Notes under the pieces: generated by a model
Database searches by the model: none
Seen by the model: only the letters and a program-made list of their open reading frames with translations
What the model was told of the DNA's origin: nothing
Source: Anaerolineae bacterium
Lineage (GTDB): Bacteria > Chloroflexota > Anaerolineae > Aggregatilineales > Phototrophicaceae
Assembly: GCA_022823945.1 (NCBI GenBank)
Contig: JAJEBK010000010.1
Span: forward strand, 1 to 55,319
Direction of reading: 5' to 3'
DNA: 55,319 nucleotides
Translations under genes and position numbers: made by a program
Part shown: positions 46,230-53,432 of the stretch, one piece after another
How the letters are laid out: each line of letters opens with the position of its first letter
Position numbering within the stretch: the first letter of the stretch is position 1

Positions 46230-47263
46230 GTGATGGGCACCCAGTTGTCGGGCTTCTTGGCGGCTTCCAGGATAGAATCTGGCACCAGCACGATTTTGCC
46301 CAGGCTCGCCGTTTTCTGCGCTCGTTGATGCGCCTGCCGCGCTTGGCTCAGTGGCAGCACATCGTCGATCAGCGCGTGATAAGCGCCATCGGCCAGATGC
46401 TGCAGCAGCTTTGCCAAATCGCCCACCGCGATCGAGCCTTGCGCGCCATGGATGCTCAGATTTCTGGCGACCAGGTCTTGGGCATCCAGCTTGACCAGTC
46501 GATCGTCAAGCGCGCCAGCCAGCACCAGCCGTCCCCGCGCCGCCAGCATATCCAGCGACTCCGCCAGGTTGAGCCGGGGACCGTTGTGCAAGACGAGGTT
46601 TGCGCCAGCGCCAGCTGTGGCCACTTTGACCTGTCGCACCAAGTCGTCGCCAGCATCTTCCAGCACGATATCCGCGCCGATGGCTCGGAGTTGTTCGGCG
46701 TGTTCAAGCGGGCTGATGGCGATGACCCGCACGCGGGCCTCGCTGGCGATTTGCACTGCCGCCGCGCCCAGGCTGCAGGCTGCGCCACGAATGACCAGTG
46801 TTTCTGCCGCCTGCAGATGTCCATTGTTCATCAACGCCAGGTAGGAGTCGGCGAAGGCTGCGCCAGCGCCAACCGCCGCTTGAAATTCGAGCTTCTCGGG
46901 CAGGCGCGCCAGCCGCTCAGCCGATATGCAGCAATACTCGGCATACGCGCCATCAAGCTCACAGCCCAGCTCATCAAAACAGGCGCAGACACGGTCGCCG
47001 ACCTGCCAGCCTGCCACGCCCGCTCCCAGCTTTGTTATCGTGCCCGCCAGATCCCCGCCGAGGATGTGCGGCAGGGGCTTGCGAATGATGAAGCGCCCGC
47101 TGCGCAAGTGAAGATCGCGCGGATTGACAGAGGCGGCCTGCACTTTGATCTGCGCTTCGCCAGCAGCGGGCTGGGGCAGCCATCGGCGCGCATATTTCAA
47201 GACGCGTGGCTTGCCGATATTCTCGATGATGACGGCGCGCATGGTTTCGCGCTGTTGCGTCAT
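46226..47263 (-). CDS. Medium-chain (MDR) quinone oxidoreductase-like protein
   Basis: A 345-residue zinc-independent MDR oxidoreductase. It opens MRAVIIENIGKPRVLKYARR after a seven-codon lead. The catalytic domain keeps VNPRDLHLRSG and HILGGDLAGTI; the coenzyme domain has GAACSLGAAAVQIAS in the place of the usual GxGxxG. Zinc-ligand cysteines are not arranged as in alcohol dehydrogenases, so a quinone- or enoyl-reductase is more likely. GGGGAAG before the ATG at 47263 supports it over the inner ATG at 47242. Before the insertion of copy B it probably followed DUF2277 by 70 bp. Confidence 0.88.
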   Translation of the reverse strand: MTQQRETMRAVIIENIGKPRVLKYARRWLPQPAAGEAQIKVQAASVNPRDLHLRSGRFIIRKPLPHILGGDLAGTITKLGAGVAGWQVGDRVCACFDELGCELDGAYAEYCCISAERLARLPEKLEFQAAVGAGAAFADSYLALMNNGHLQAAETLVIRGAACSLGAAAVQIASEARVRVIAISPLEHAEQLRAIGADIVLEDAGDDLVRQVKVATAGAGANLVLHNGPRLNLAESLDMLAARGRLVLAGALDDRLVKLDAQDLVARNLSIHGAQGSIAVGDLAKLLQHLADGAYHALIDDVLPLSQARQAHQRAQKTASLGKIVLVPDSILEAAKKPDNWVPIT

Positions 47264-47340
47264 ACTGCTTCCCCGGATATTCGCTGGTGATTGTGCGGCA
47301 AGTCTAGTGCAATCGTTGGCGAATGTAAACCGGTCAGGCG

Positions 47341-47651
47341 CGGGGAAAGCGGGTGACCGCAGCAAATTCTGTTACCACCGAGTACACCGAGGAAAAGAGG
47401 AGTGCACCGAGGGCTTGATTGCAGCAATGTGGATAAAGGCTATGCTATGCGCAACTGCGCCGCTGAATACTGACCTAACGATGGAATTAGATTCGCAGCC
47501 AACCCTTTTTCGACTTGCGGGTTGCAGCATCGCAGCGCAAAACCATAACTTGCCTCTCGGTGTACTCGAATAAACCTCGGCGTACTCGGTGGTTAAGCAT
47601 TGCCCGAGCGGCTATCATTTTGATGCGATTGCCTTGCTCGGGGAAAGCGGG
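47341..47651 (-). mobile_element. Miniature insertion element, copy B, with flanking direct repeats
   Basis: A second copy of the element at 41095-41395, in opposite orientation. It is flanked by perfect 13 bp direct repeats CGGGGAAAGCGGG (47341-47353 and 47639-47651). Its right arm shares TTTGATGCGATTGCCTTG with copy A (47619-47636). The 17 bp inner repeat is at 47375-47391 with a one-mismatch partner at 47576-47592, and extra half copies (CACCGAG) lie near 47405 and 47555. The outer inverted repeat on the left is degenerate. No open frame is convincing inside. The target was the last codons of the DUF2277 gene. Confidence 0.75.
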
Positions 47652-47904
47652 CGGCATTGCGGGCGCGGGCTTTGGCGATTTCTGCTTCGCGGCTGCGGGG
47701 CGGGGCAGTGGTTTCCAGCGATTCCAGCAGTCGGGCCGTGGCCTGCGCTACTTCGCAGATGGCTCGTTCAAAAGCCGGCTGGTTGCGCGCGGATGGTTTG
47801 CGAAAGCCGCTGACTTTGCGCACATATTGCAGCGCGGCGGCTTCGATATCGGCCGGGCTGCTGGCTGGCTGGTAATTGAAGAGCGGGCGGATGTTGCGGC
47901 ACAT
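47593..47904 (-). CDS. DUF2277 family protein, C-terminus rewritten by insertion
   Basis: A 103-residue protein. It starts MCRNIRPLFNYQPASSPADI and carries the DUF2277 core AALQYVRKVSGFRKPS and APPRSREAEIAKARARNAAR. Function of the family is unknown. The last 13 residues (RQSHQNDSRSGNA) are encoded by insertion copy B. Across the 13 bp direct repeat the other flank reads CGC TTT CCC CGC GCC TGA, so the ancestral protein ended RFPRA at residue 90. AGGGAG precedes the ATG by seven bases. It follows the metallophosphoesterase by 21 bp in the same transcript. Confidence 0.9.
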   Translation of the reverse strand: MCRNIRPLFNYQPASSPADIEAAALQYVRKVSGFRKPSARNQPAFERAICEVAQATARLLESLETTAPPRSREAEIAKARARNAARFPRARQSHQNDSRSGNA

Positions 47905-47925
47905 GGGCGGCTCCCTTCGGTGCGT

Positions 47926-48807
47926 TCAGGCGCGATAAAGCTGGCTGGTCACATCGCGGTATTCTGGCGGGAGATAGGGGCGGGTATCGTCAACATTCAT
48001 GAACTCGTCCAGCAGAGCCGGGCTGTCTGGCGCGTGAGGGCTGTGCGTCTGTTTCCACCTGAGGTAGGGATAAACTTGCAGACGGGCGCTGCGAAACTCT
48101 TCGATGGCAAGCCGAGCGATATTGCCGCCGCGCTCTGCGTATTCCATGCGCGCGAAGGCCGCGAAGATCGGCTGCATGTCATAGTTGATGCGGCGATGCG
48201 CAAGCAATTGCCAACCGTCCTCAGCGCCCTCGATGATCATGTAGCTGGCGCTGCGCTCGCCATCCAGCGGCACCCCCACCGAACCCGGATTGAAGAGTTG
48301 CCAGCGCCCCACATGCCGCTCCAGCGCAATATGGCTGTGCGCGCAGACGACTGTGCTCTCAGTTACGGAATCCAGCCAAGCCGCAATGACGGTTTCTGCT
48401 GTCTGCGGGAAGATCGCTCGCCAGGGATCGCCCGGAATGCCATGCACAATCCGCAGCGGCGGCGCATCGGGGAAGCGCAGGCTTAGCGTGTCGGGTTGGC
48501 AGGCGAGCAGCCAGAGGCCGTCTTCGCCTAATTGTTCGCGCAGCATCGGTGGCAGTGTGAAGCGCGACCAATGGGCTGGCGCGCGCACCGTGTCAAAATC
48601 AAGCGCGTAGAATTCGTTGTTGCCGCGCACGACCGCCCATCTGCGCTGCGTTACAATTTCCAGTGTCTCCCGCGAGAATGGTCCCCAGTTGACGGTGTCG
48701 CCGGCCACCAGCGCCTGATGCACAGCAAAGCGCTGCATGTCGGCCAGCACAGCTTCCAGCGCGGGCAAATTGCCGTGGATATCCGCAAGCACAGCCAATC
48801 GAGTCAT
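47926..48807 (-). CDS. Metallophosphoesterase
   Basis: A 293-residue calcineurin-like phosphoesterase of the YfcE/MJ0936-like type. The five metal motifs are visible: LADIHGNLPALE (D-x-H), VAGDTVNWGP (GD), VVRGNNEFY (GNN[H/E]), RIVHGIPGDPW, and VVCAHSHIALERHV (GHSH-like). A C-terminal extension of about 70 residues follows the standard domain. Natural substrate unknown. The start is GGGGATGCG-ATG. It lies between galE and DUF2277 on the same strand and may share their transcript. Confidence 0.92.
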   Translation of the reverse strand: MTRLAVLADIHGNLPALEAVLADMQRFAVHQALVAGDTVNWGPFSRETLEIVTQRRWAVVRGNNEFYALDFDTVRAPAHWSRFTLPPMLREQLGEDGLWLLACQPDTLSLRFPDAPPLRIVHGIPGDPWRAIFPQTAETVIAAWLDSVTESTVVCAHSHIALERHVGRWQLFNPGSVGVPLDGERSASYMIIEGAEDGWQLLAHRRINYDMQPIFAAFARMEYAERGGNIARLAIEEFRSARLQVYPYLRWKQTHSPHAPDSPALLDEFMNVDDTRPYLPPEYRDVTSQLYRA

Positions 48808-48861
48808 CGCATCCCCTATTTGCTACAGCAGCAATACAGCGCGCAATGGTCGATTCATCAC

Positions 48862-49848
48862 TCAGCTTGCGAATCCCCGCGGATGGCGGCGGTGCCAACG
48901 CCAGGCGCTGCGGATGATGGTCTGCAGGTCGTTGTAGTTCGTTTCCCAGCCCAGCTCACTGCCGATTTTGTCGCTGTCGGCAATCAGCACGGGCAGGTCT
49001 CCCGCTCGGCGCGGCGATTCAATGACCGGGATGCTGTGCCCGGTGACCTGGCGGGCGGCCGCGATTACTTCGCGCACCGAATACCCGCTGCCACTGCCCA
49101 GATTATAGACGCGGCTGTTGCCATCGCGCAGCGCCTCCAGCCCCTGGATATGCGCCCGCGCCAGGTCTTGGACATGCACATAATCGCGAATGCAGGTGCC
49201 ATCGGGCGTGTCGTAATCTGTACCATAAATTTCGATTGATTCGCGTTGCCCCAAAGCTACTTGCAGCACCAGCGGAATGAGATGCGACTCGGGGTCGTGC
49301 GCCTCGCCGATGTGTCCGTCTGGATGCGCGCCACAGGCATTGAAGTAGCGCAGGCAGCAGAATGCCATGCCAAAGAGCCGTTCCATCCACAGCAGCAGCC
49401 GCTCCGCCATATATTTGGTTTCGCCATAGACACTGCCGGGCAGCAGCGCCTCGTCTTCGCGGATGGGTATGCGGGCGGGCTGGTCGTACAGATTGGCGGT
49501 GGACGACAGGATGAAACGTTTGACGCCGCGCTGGCTGGCGCATTCCAGCAGGTTAATGATGGTGTAGAGGTTGTCGCGCAGGTAGGCAAAAGGCTGCTGC
49601 ATGCTTTCGCTCACCAGGATGCGCGAGGCGAAGTGCATGATGCCGTCGAATCGATGCGCCGCGAACAGCCCTCCCAGCGCCGCCTGGTCGCGCAGGTCGC
49701 CTTCGACCAGGCGCGCAGCGGGATGCACAGCCGCGCGATGCCCTGTGCTCAAGTTGTCGAAGACCACCACCCGATAGCCGCCTTCGACCAGCATCTGCAC
49801 CACATGGCTGCCGATGTAGCCGGCGCCGCCCGTCACCAAAATCGTCAT
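48862..49848 (-). CDS. galE: UDP-glucose 4-epimerase
   Basis: A 328-residue extended-SDR epimerase converting UDP-glucose and UDP-galactose. It begins [16 protein letters not shown] (NAD loop), has DLSTG-like [12 protein letters not shown], the catalytic SSTANLYD and YGETKYMAE (Tyr/Lys), and [12 protein letters not shown] plus the family's [25 protein letters not shown] lies eight bases before the ATG at 49848; the frame upstream of it is noise. It supplies UDP-galactose for envelope glycans. Confidence 0.95.
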   Translation of the reverse strand: MTILVTGGAGYIGSHVVQMLVEGGYRVVVFDNLSTGHRAAVHPAARLVEGDLRDQAALGGLFAAHRFDGIMHFASRILVSESMQQPFAYLRDNLYTIINLLECASQRGVKRFILSSTANLYDQPARIPIREDEALLPGSVYGETKYMAERLLLWMERLFGMAFCCLRYFNACGAHPDGHIGEAHDPESHLIPLVLQVALGQRESIEIYGTDYDTPDGTCIRDYVHVQDLARAHIQGLEALRDGNSRVYNLGSGSGYSVREVIAAARQVTGHSIPVIESPRRAGDLPVLIADSDKIGSELGWETNYNDLQTIIRSAWRWHRRHPRGFAS

Positions 49849-49954
49849 GGTTTCGCTCCTGTCTGCGCGCCGATTATAGCCCTGCTGCCGCTGCAAACAA
49901 GTCGGCGCATCGCTCGTGGCAAGCGCGCGTATAATAGGCAAATGCGAATTGGCG

Positions 49955-50119
49955 ATGGACGAGAGTATGCGAGGCGAGACGCAGAGCGACACAGGCTGGA
50001 CGGAGGCTGAGCGGCGGGCTTTGCGCAAGCTGCTGCGCATGGCGCTGGTCTTGCTGCTGGCGATTGTCGTGGCGGGCACGATAGCGGCGCTGCTGGCTTC
50101 GGCGCTGGGGACTGTCTGA
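49955..50119 (+). CDS. Small single-pass membrane protein, hypothetical
   Basis: A 54-residue protein: charged head ([20 protein letters not shown]) followed by one helix ([26 protein letters not shown]). A perfect TATAAT at 49930-49935 lies 20 bases upstream. A start at 49967 is also possible. The frame is short and I know no family, but the promoter and the hydrophobic helix argue for a real gene. Confidence 0.45.
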   Translation: MDESMRGETQSDTGWTEAERRALRKLLRMALVLLLAIVVAGTIAALLASALGTV

Positions 50120-50191
50120 AGCCGAACTCGTGAATTGCGCTCGAATCCGCGCTACAATCGTGATGAACACGGGCTGTAAGGAGAAGCAGCG

Positions 50192-50446
50192 ATGATGAAG
50201 ATTTCCGAACGCGATGTCTTTACCGTCATCACGGACTTTTTGTCGTCCGATCCCAGCGATGAGGAATTGCTGTCCTACAAACTGCCAGATGATTTGCAAG
50301 AGCGCCTGAGTCAACTGTTGTACCTCAACCGGGAATCTGAGTTGACCTGCGAACAGCGGCATGAACTTGATGACTACATCCGCGCCGACCATATGATTTC
50401 GCGGATGAAAACCAAAACTAGACTGAGACAGAAAGGTCTTGCCTAA
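50192..50446 (+). CDS. Small acidic protein upstream of an HNH nuclease
   Basis: An 84-residue acidic, helical protein (SDPSDEELLSYKLPDDLQERLSQLLYLN) with no domain that I can name. AAGGAG lies before a pair of ATG codons at 50192 and 50195, and TACAAT sits at 50153-50158. Its TAA overlaps the HNH ATG (TAATG), so the two are translated together. Such small partners directly before HNH genes are frequent in cyanobacteria and Chloroflexota. A regulatory or antitoxin-like role is possible but not shown. Confidence 0.65.
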   Translation: MMKISERDVFTVITDFLSSDPSDEELLSYKLPDDLQERLSQLLYLNRESELTCEQRHELDDYIRADHMISRMKTKTRLRQKGLA

Positions 50447-50868
50447 TGGCGGTTTCTGCTCAACAGCGCCGTACGATCTTAGCGCGGGCTGGAGGCTGCT
50501 GCGAATACTGCCGCATCGCCGAAGATGTTCGATATGCCACCTTTGAAATCGACCATATCATTCCTCTCAAGCACGGAGGTGAGGATGTAGACGGCAATCT
50601 ATGTTTGGCCTGCGCGCCCTGCAATCGCTTCAAGGGTGCCGATGTCGCTGCGATTGATCCCCTGACTAACGACGCGACTAGGCTTTTTAACCCCCGCCAG
50701 CAGAACTGGCAAGATTACTTTCTTATCAACCCGGATGCGTCGCTCTCGGGCAATACGCCTGAAGGACGGGCGACGACGCTTGTGCTGCGGATGAATGAAG
50801 CGACGCGCATCGAACAGCGCTTTGACGAACGGCTGCTGGGCAACTACCCGTGTCAGATCGATCGCTAA
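50446..50868 (+). CDS. HNH endonuclease
   Basis: A 140-residue HNH protein. It has the zinc pair CCEYC at about 20 and CLACAPCNRFKG later, around the catalytic strand FEIDHIIPLKHGGEDVDGNL, with the HNH His in DH and the Asn in NL. It most likely cuts or nicks double-stranded DNA; biological target unknown. A C-terminal extension (NPRQQNWQDYF onward) is typical of this subgroup. It is coupled to the small gene upstream and its last 19 bases overlap the rluD start. Confidence 0.9.
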   Translation: MAVSAQQRRTILARAGGCCEYCRIAEDVRYATFEIDHIIPLKHGGEDVDGNLCLACAPCNRFKGADVAAIDPLTNDATRLFNPRQQNWQDYFLINPDASLSGNTPEGRATTLVLRMNEATRIEQRFDERLLGNYPCQIDR

Positions 50869-51773
50869 CCTTCGACGCCGCCACGCCCAAATTGCGCCTG
50901 GACAAATTCTTGCTGGCGCACCTGCCGGGCTATTCGCGCGCGCAAATCCAGCGATTCATCCGCGACGGCCAGGCTCTGGTCGATGGCGCGCCCCAGAAAA
51001 CCGGCTACAAGTTCAAAGGCGGCGAAGTCGTCACGCTGCATCTGCCCGAGCCGCAATCAACAACTATCGAGCCAGAAGACATCGCGCTGCAAATCATGCA
51101 TGAAGACGCGCACCTGGCGGTGATAGACAAGCCGGCGGGCCTGGTCGTGCAGCCCGGACCGAGCCACCCAGGCGGCACGCTGGTCAATGCGCTGCTGTGG
51201 CGTTACCCCGAACTGGCGAATATGCGCGGCGACCCCGAGACTGCCGAGCGGCTGGGCATCGTGCATCGGCTGGATCGCGGCACGAGCGGCTTGCTGGTTG
51301 TCGCCCGCAACAAGCCGACCCTGCTGGCTTTGATGGGGCAGTTTCAAGCGCGTACGGTCGATAAGATGTATCTGGCGCTGCTGGAGAAACGCCCCAAATC
51401 CAATGCCGGCTTGATCAACGCGCCCATCGCCCGCGACCAGCGGCAGCGCAAACGCATGGCTGTGCGGCGAGGCGGCAAAAGCGCCCAGACTGAATTCGAA
51501 GTGCTGGACGATCACTTTCAGGACGACCGCGCGCTGGTGCGGCTGAAGCTGCTGACGGGGCGGACGCACCAAATCCGCGTGCACATGGCCTTCATCGGCT
51601 GCCCGGTGGTGGGCGATGCGGTCTATGGCTTTCGCAAGCAGCGGCTGCGGATGAAGCGGCTCTTCCTGCACGCGCATGAGTTGGCGTTTGACCATCCGGT
51701 CAGTGGCGAGCGGCTGGCGTTCGTGAGCGAACTGCCGGTGGGGCTGCGGAGCGTGATGGAGAAGCTGCGGTAG
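50850..51773 (+). CDS. rluD: RluD-family 23S rRNA pseudouridine synthase
   Basis: A 307-residue enzyme that isomerises uridine in helix 69 of 23S rRNA or in a related site. An S4 RNA-binding domain leads (LRLDKFLLAHLPGYSRAQIQ), then VIDKPAGLVVQPGPSHPGGTL, the catalytic HRLDRGTSGLLVVAR (Asp in RLDRGTSG) and LLTGRTHQIRVHMA. The GTG start lies inside the HNH gene, overlapping 19 bases. The 3' end, GLRSVMEKLR and the sequence after the stop, is duplicated 420 bp downstream at 52161-52217. Confidence 0.93.
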   Translation: MSDRSLTFDAATPKLRLDKFLLAHLPGYSRAQIQRFIRDGQALVDGAPQKTGYKFKGGEVVTLHLPEPQSTTIEPEDIALQIMHEDAHLAVIDKPAGLVVQPGPSHPGGTLVNALLWRYPELANMRGDPETAERLGIVHRLDRGTSGLLVVARNKPTLLALMGQFQARTVDKMYLALLEKRPKSNAGLINAPIARDQRQRKRMAVRRGGKSAQTEFEVLDDHFQDDRALVRLKLLTGRTHQIRVHMAFIGCPVVGDAVYGFRKQRLRMKRLFLHAHELAFDHPVSGERLAFVSELPVGLRSVMEKLR

Positions 51774-51799
51774 GGGGAAGTGGCGCAGAGGGCGCAGAA
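51741..51799 (+). repeat. rluD 3'-end repeat, first copy
   Basis: The last ten codons of rluD and about 28 bases after the stop. About 50 of 58 positions match 52161-52217, with a 2-base gap around GGGGG. The copy begins GGGCTGCGGAG and ends GGGCGCAGA. Confidence 0.75.
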
Positions 51800-51815
51800 G
51801 TAGCGGAGCGAAGAG

Positions 51816-52076
51816 TTATACGCCTCCAGCGGGAAGTCTCACTATTGCGACGAAAATACCCGTCATAATGCTCATAGCCAATACAATACGCCAGGTCAAA
51901 TCGGATTTCAGCTTTTCCATGTCGGCGCGCAGTCTTTCTATGTTGGTTTGCAACATTGCCACATCAGCCTTGGTTGCCACATGCTCCTGGCTTGCTTCCA
52001 GTTTGGCAATCTGTTCGACATGGCGATTGACTGTTTCAATCACAAAGCTGTCTTCTGCGTGGGTTCTCGCTACCAT
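51816..52076 (-). CDS. Small coiled-coil membrane protein
   Basis: An 86-residue protein. A long coiled coil (ETVNRHVEQIAKLEASQEHV, LQTNIERLRADMEKLKSDL) precedes a C-terminal membrane helix (IVLAMSIMTGIFVAIVRLP). The layout resembles DUF1640/CCDC90-like or phage XhlA-like anchors; no firm name can be given. GAGGATACGGT precedes the ATG. It lies between the two copies of the rluD 3' repeat and has lower GC than its neighbours, so it may be a later arrival. Confidence 0.72.
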   Translation of the reverse strand: MVARTHAEDSFVIETVNRHVEQIAKLEASQEHVATKADVAMLQTNIERLRADMEKLKSDLTWRIVLAMSIMTGIFVAIVRLPAGGV

Positions 52077-52160
52077 ACCGTATCCTCATATGTATCAAAT
52101 TGCCGAATCTTGCCCTTCAGTTTCCTTCATCTAGTGAACGCTGTCAAGTATTTCCTTCGC

Positions 52161-52217
52161 GGGCTGCGGAGTGTGATGGATAAGCTACGGTAGGGAAGTG
52201 GCGCAGGGGGCGGAGAG
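52161..52217 (+). repeat. rluD 3'-end repeat, second copy (relic)
   Basis: Repeats 51741-51799 with about five substitutions and a 2-base deletion, in the same direction. In frame it would encode GLRSVMDKLR and a stop, that is, the rluD tail without the rest of the gene. Confidence 0.75.
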
Positions 52218-52218
52218 A

Positions 52219-52932
52219 TTATTGCTGTCTATCGCGAAGGTATCGCTCTACGAGTTTTGGATTTTTGCGGAAGTCATCAAGTATACCCTCTTTTCCCTTC
52301 GCATCTTTGTAGTACCAGAAATTAGTCCAACCCGCGGTTTCTGAGGACTTCTTTATATTCATATTCAACTTTCTGTGAATTCTATTTTTCAATTCCTTCG
52401 CCCATCCTGAAACACTGCCCCATACCCCTTCATAGAGAATGACCTTATCACCTCTTTGCTTATACCCGCGCTTGACCTTGAACTGCGCGGTAATGTCCTC
52501 GCCTTCATAATGCGCATATACCGGTATCAGTACATACTCACGAGCAGTGGGTTCATTTCCGAAATCATGAAGAGTGGTTGGTTGTGATAAAACGACTTCT
52601 TCTCGGCTAACTTTGCCCAGCACATCCTTGACCGGGAAAGACTTGTTCTCACCTTCTACAAAATCTCGAAACACTTGCCTAACCAGCGGCGCTAACTCAT
52701 CCACAAAGCCCAATGGTATTACTGCGCTGTACATCTCAGCCGCGAAGAATCTTACGAACTCTTCCGAAGGCTGCTTGTAGTTCGCCTCCAGTATAGAGCG
52801 TATGTCGTTCTTTTGTTTTAAATTCGTGGCATGATAGACAATCATTTTAGGATTGAATTTCTGTTTGGAAAGATACTTGAGATTAGCGATAGATGCCTCG
52901 TCAAAATCGCTCAAGTCGAATTGTATTATCAT
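52219..52932 (-). CDS. C-terminal part of a split type I restriction HsdR-N-like protein
   Basis: A 237-residue protein of lower GC than its neighbours. Its start (FDLSDFDEASIANLKYLSKQ) and KNDIRSILEANYKQPSEEFVRFFAAEMY match, in order, the segment that follows the nuclease core in single-chain 'type I restriction enzyme R, N-terminal domain' proteins. The tail (GWAKELKNRIHRKL onward) is not recognised. The ATG overlaps the stop of the next gene upstream by four bases (ATGA). The best reading is that a single ancestral gene was split; translational re-start could still give both halves. Confidence 0.65.
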   Translation of the reverse strand: MIIQFDLSDFDEASIANLKYLSKQKFNPKMIVYHATNLKQKNDIRSILEANYKQPSEEFVRFFAAEMYSAVIPLGFVDELAPLVRQVFRDFVEGENKSFPVKDVLGKVSREEVVLSQPTTLHDFGNEPTAREYVLIPVYAHYEGEDITAQFKVKRGYKQRGDKVILYEGVWGSVSGWAKELKNRIHRKLNMNIKKSSETAGWTNFWYYKDAKGKEGILDDFRKNPKLVERYLRDRQQ

Positions 52933-53315
52933 CTCTCTACATCAACAGACTTCATGTTTTGTACTGGCGAATACAATCTGTAATTCACACCATCTGTAAT
53001 GATTCCAATGCGGTGGACTGGTGGTCTCAGATCACTTGAAAGCTGCTCGGATAGGGTTGCACCCTGAGTTTTCGCGTCGGTACAGACTCGAACAAGGATT
53101 TGCGGTTCACCATTAACAACGATGGCGAAGTCGTATTTCCTATTGCCAGCAAAACTATAATTTGGAGTAACTTCATTGAGATTGGAAAGGTTGTAACCGA
53201 GCGACTGGATGAAAGGCCCTACAGAAACTTGCTTTGCTGCTTCGACCGATCGAATATACTGCCGCTGCTGCTTAATGTCGGCTGAAATCTTGCAGATGCG
53301 CTCAAGTAAACTCAT
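52929..53315 (-). CDS. N-terminal part of a split HsdR-N-like protein, nuclease motif degenerate
   Basis: A 128-residue protein. EAAKQVSVGPFIQSLGYNLSNLNEVTPNYSF followed by KYDFAIVVNGEPQILVRVC matches the start of HsdR-N/type IV-like PD-(D/E)XK domains, where the last segment is normally VDYAI...PIILIECK. Here the ExK is replaced by RVC, so the active site looks dead. RIGIITDGVNYRLYSP matches the next strand. The frame ends at SVDVER and the partner begins with an overlapping ATG. No clear ribosome site precedes the ATG at 53315. It is divergent from the radical-SAM gene. Evidence for a functional system is weak. Confidence 0.6.
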   Translation of the reverse strand: MSLLERICKISADIKQQRQYIRSVEAAKQVSVGPFIQSLGYNLSNLNEVTPNYSFAGNRKYDFAIVVNGEPQILVRVCTDAKTQGATLSEQLSSDLRPPVHRIGIITDGVNYRLYSPVQNMKSVDVER

Positions 53316-53419
53316 GTATATGCTCGCATAGTTTCGTAAAGACTGTTGGACAGATTCTAACACACCCGCCCGCTCTCCGCAAGTTCCCCACCCGCTATGC
53401 TCTCCGCGCCAATATGCGC

Positions 53420-53425
53420 TATACT
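53420..53425 (+). promoter_or_regulatory. -10 box of the maturase gene, leaderless arrangement
   Basis: TATACT ends seven bases before the ATG at 53433, so the transcript would start on or next to the start codon. There is no ribosome site before the ATG. Confidence 0.45.
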
Positions 53426-53432
53426 CCCCAGC

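Noticed and set aside
49942..50010. 22-codon frame starting six bases after the TATAAT at 49930
   Set aside because: It is short and Arg-rich without a domain. The overlapping frame from 49955 has a clear membrane helix, so it was preferred.
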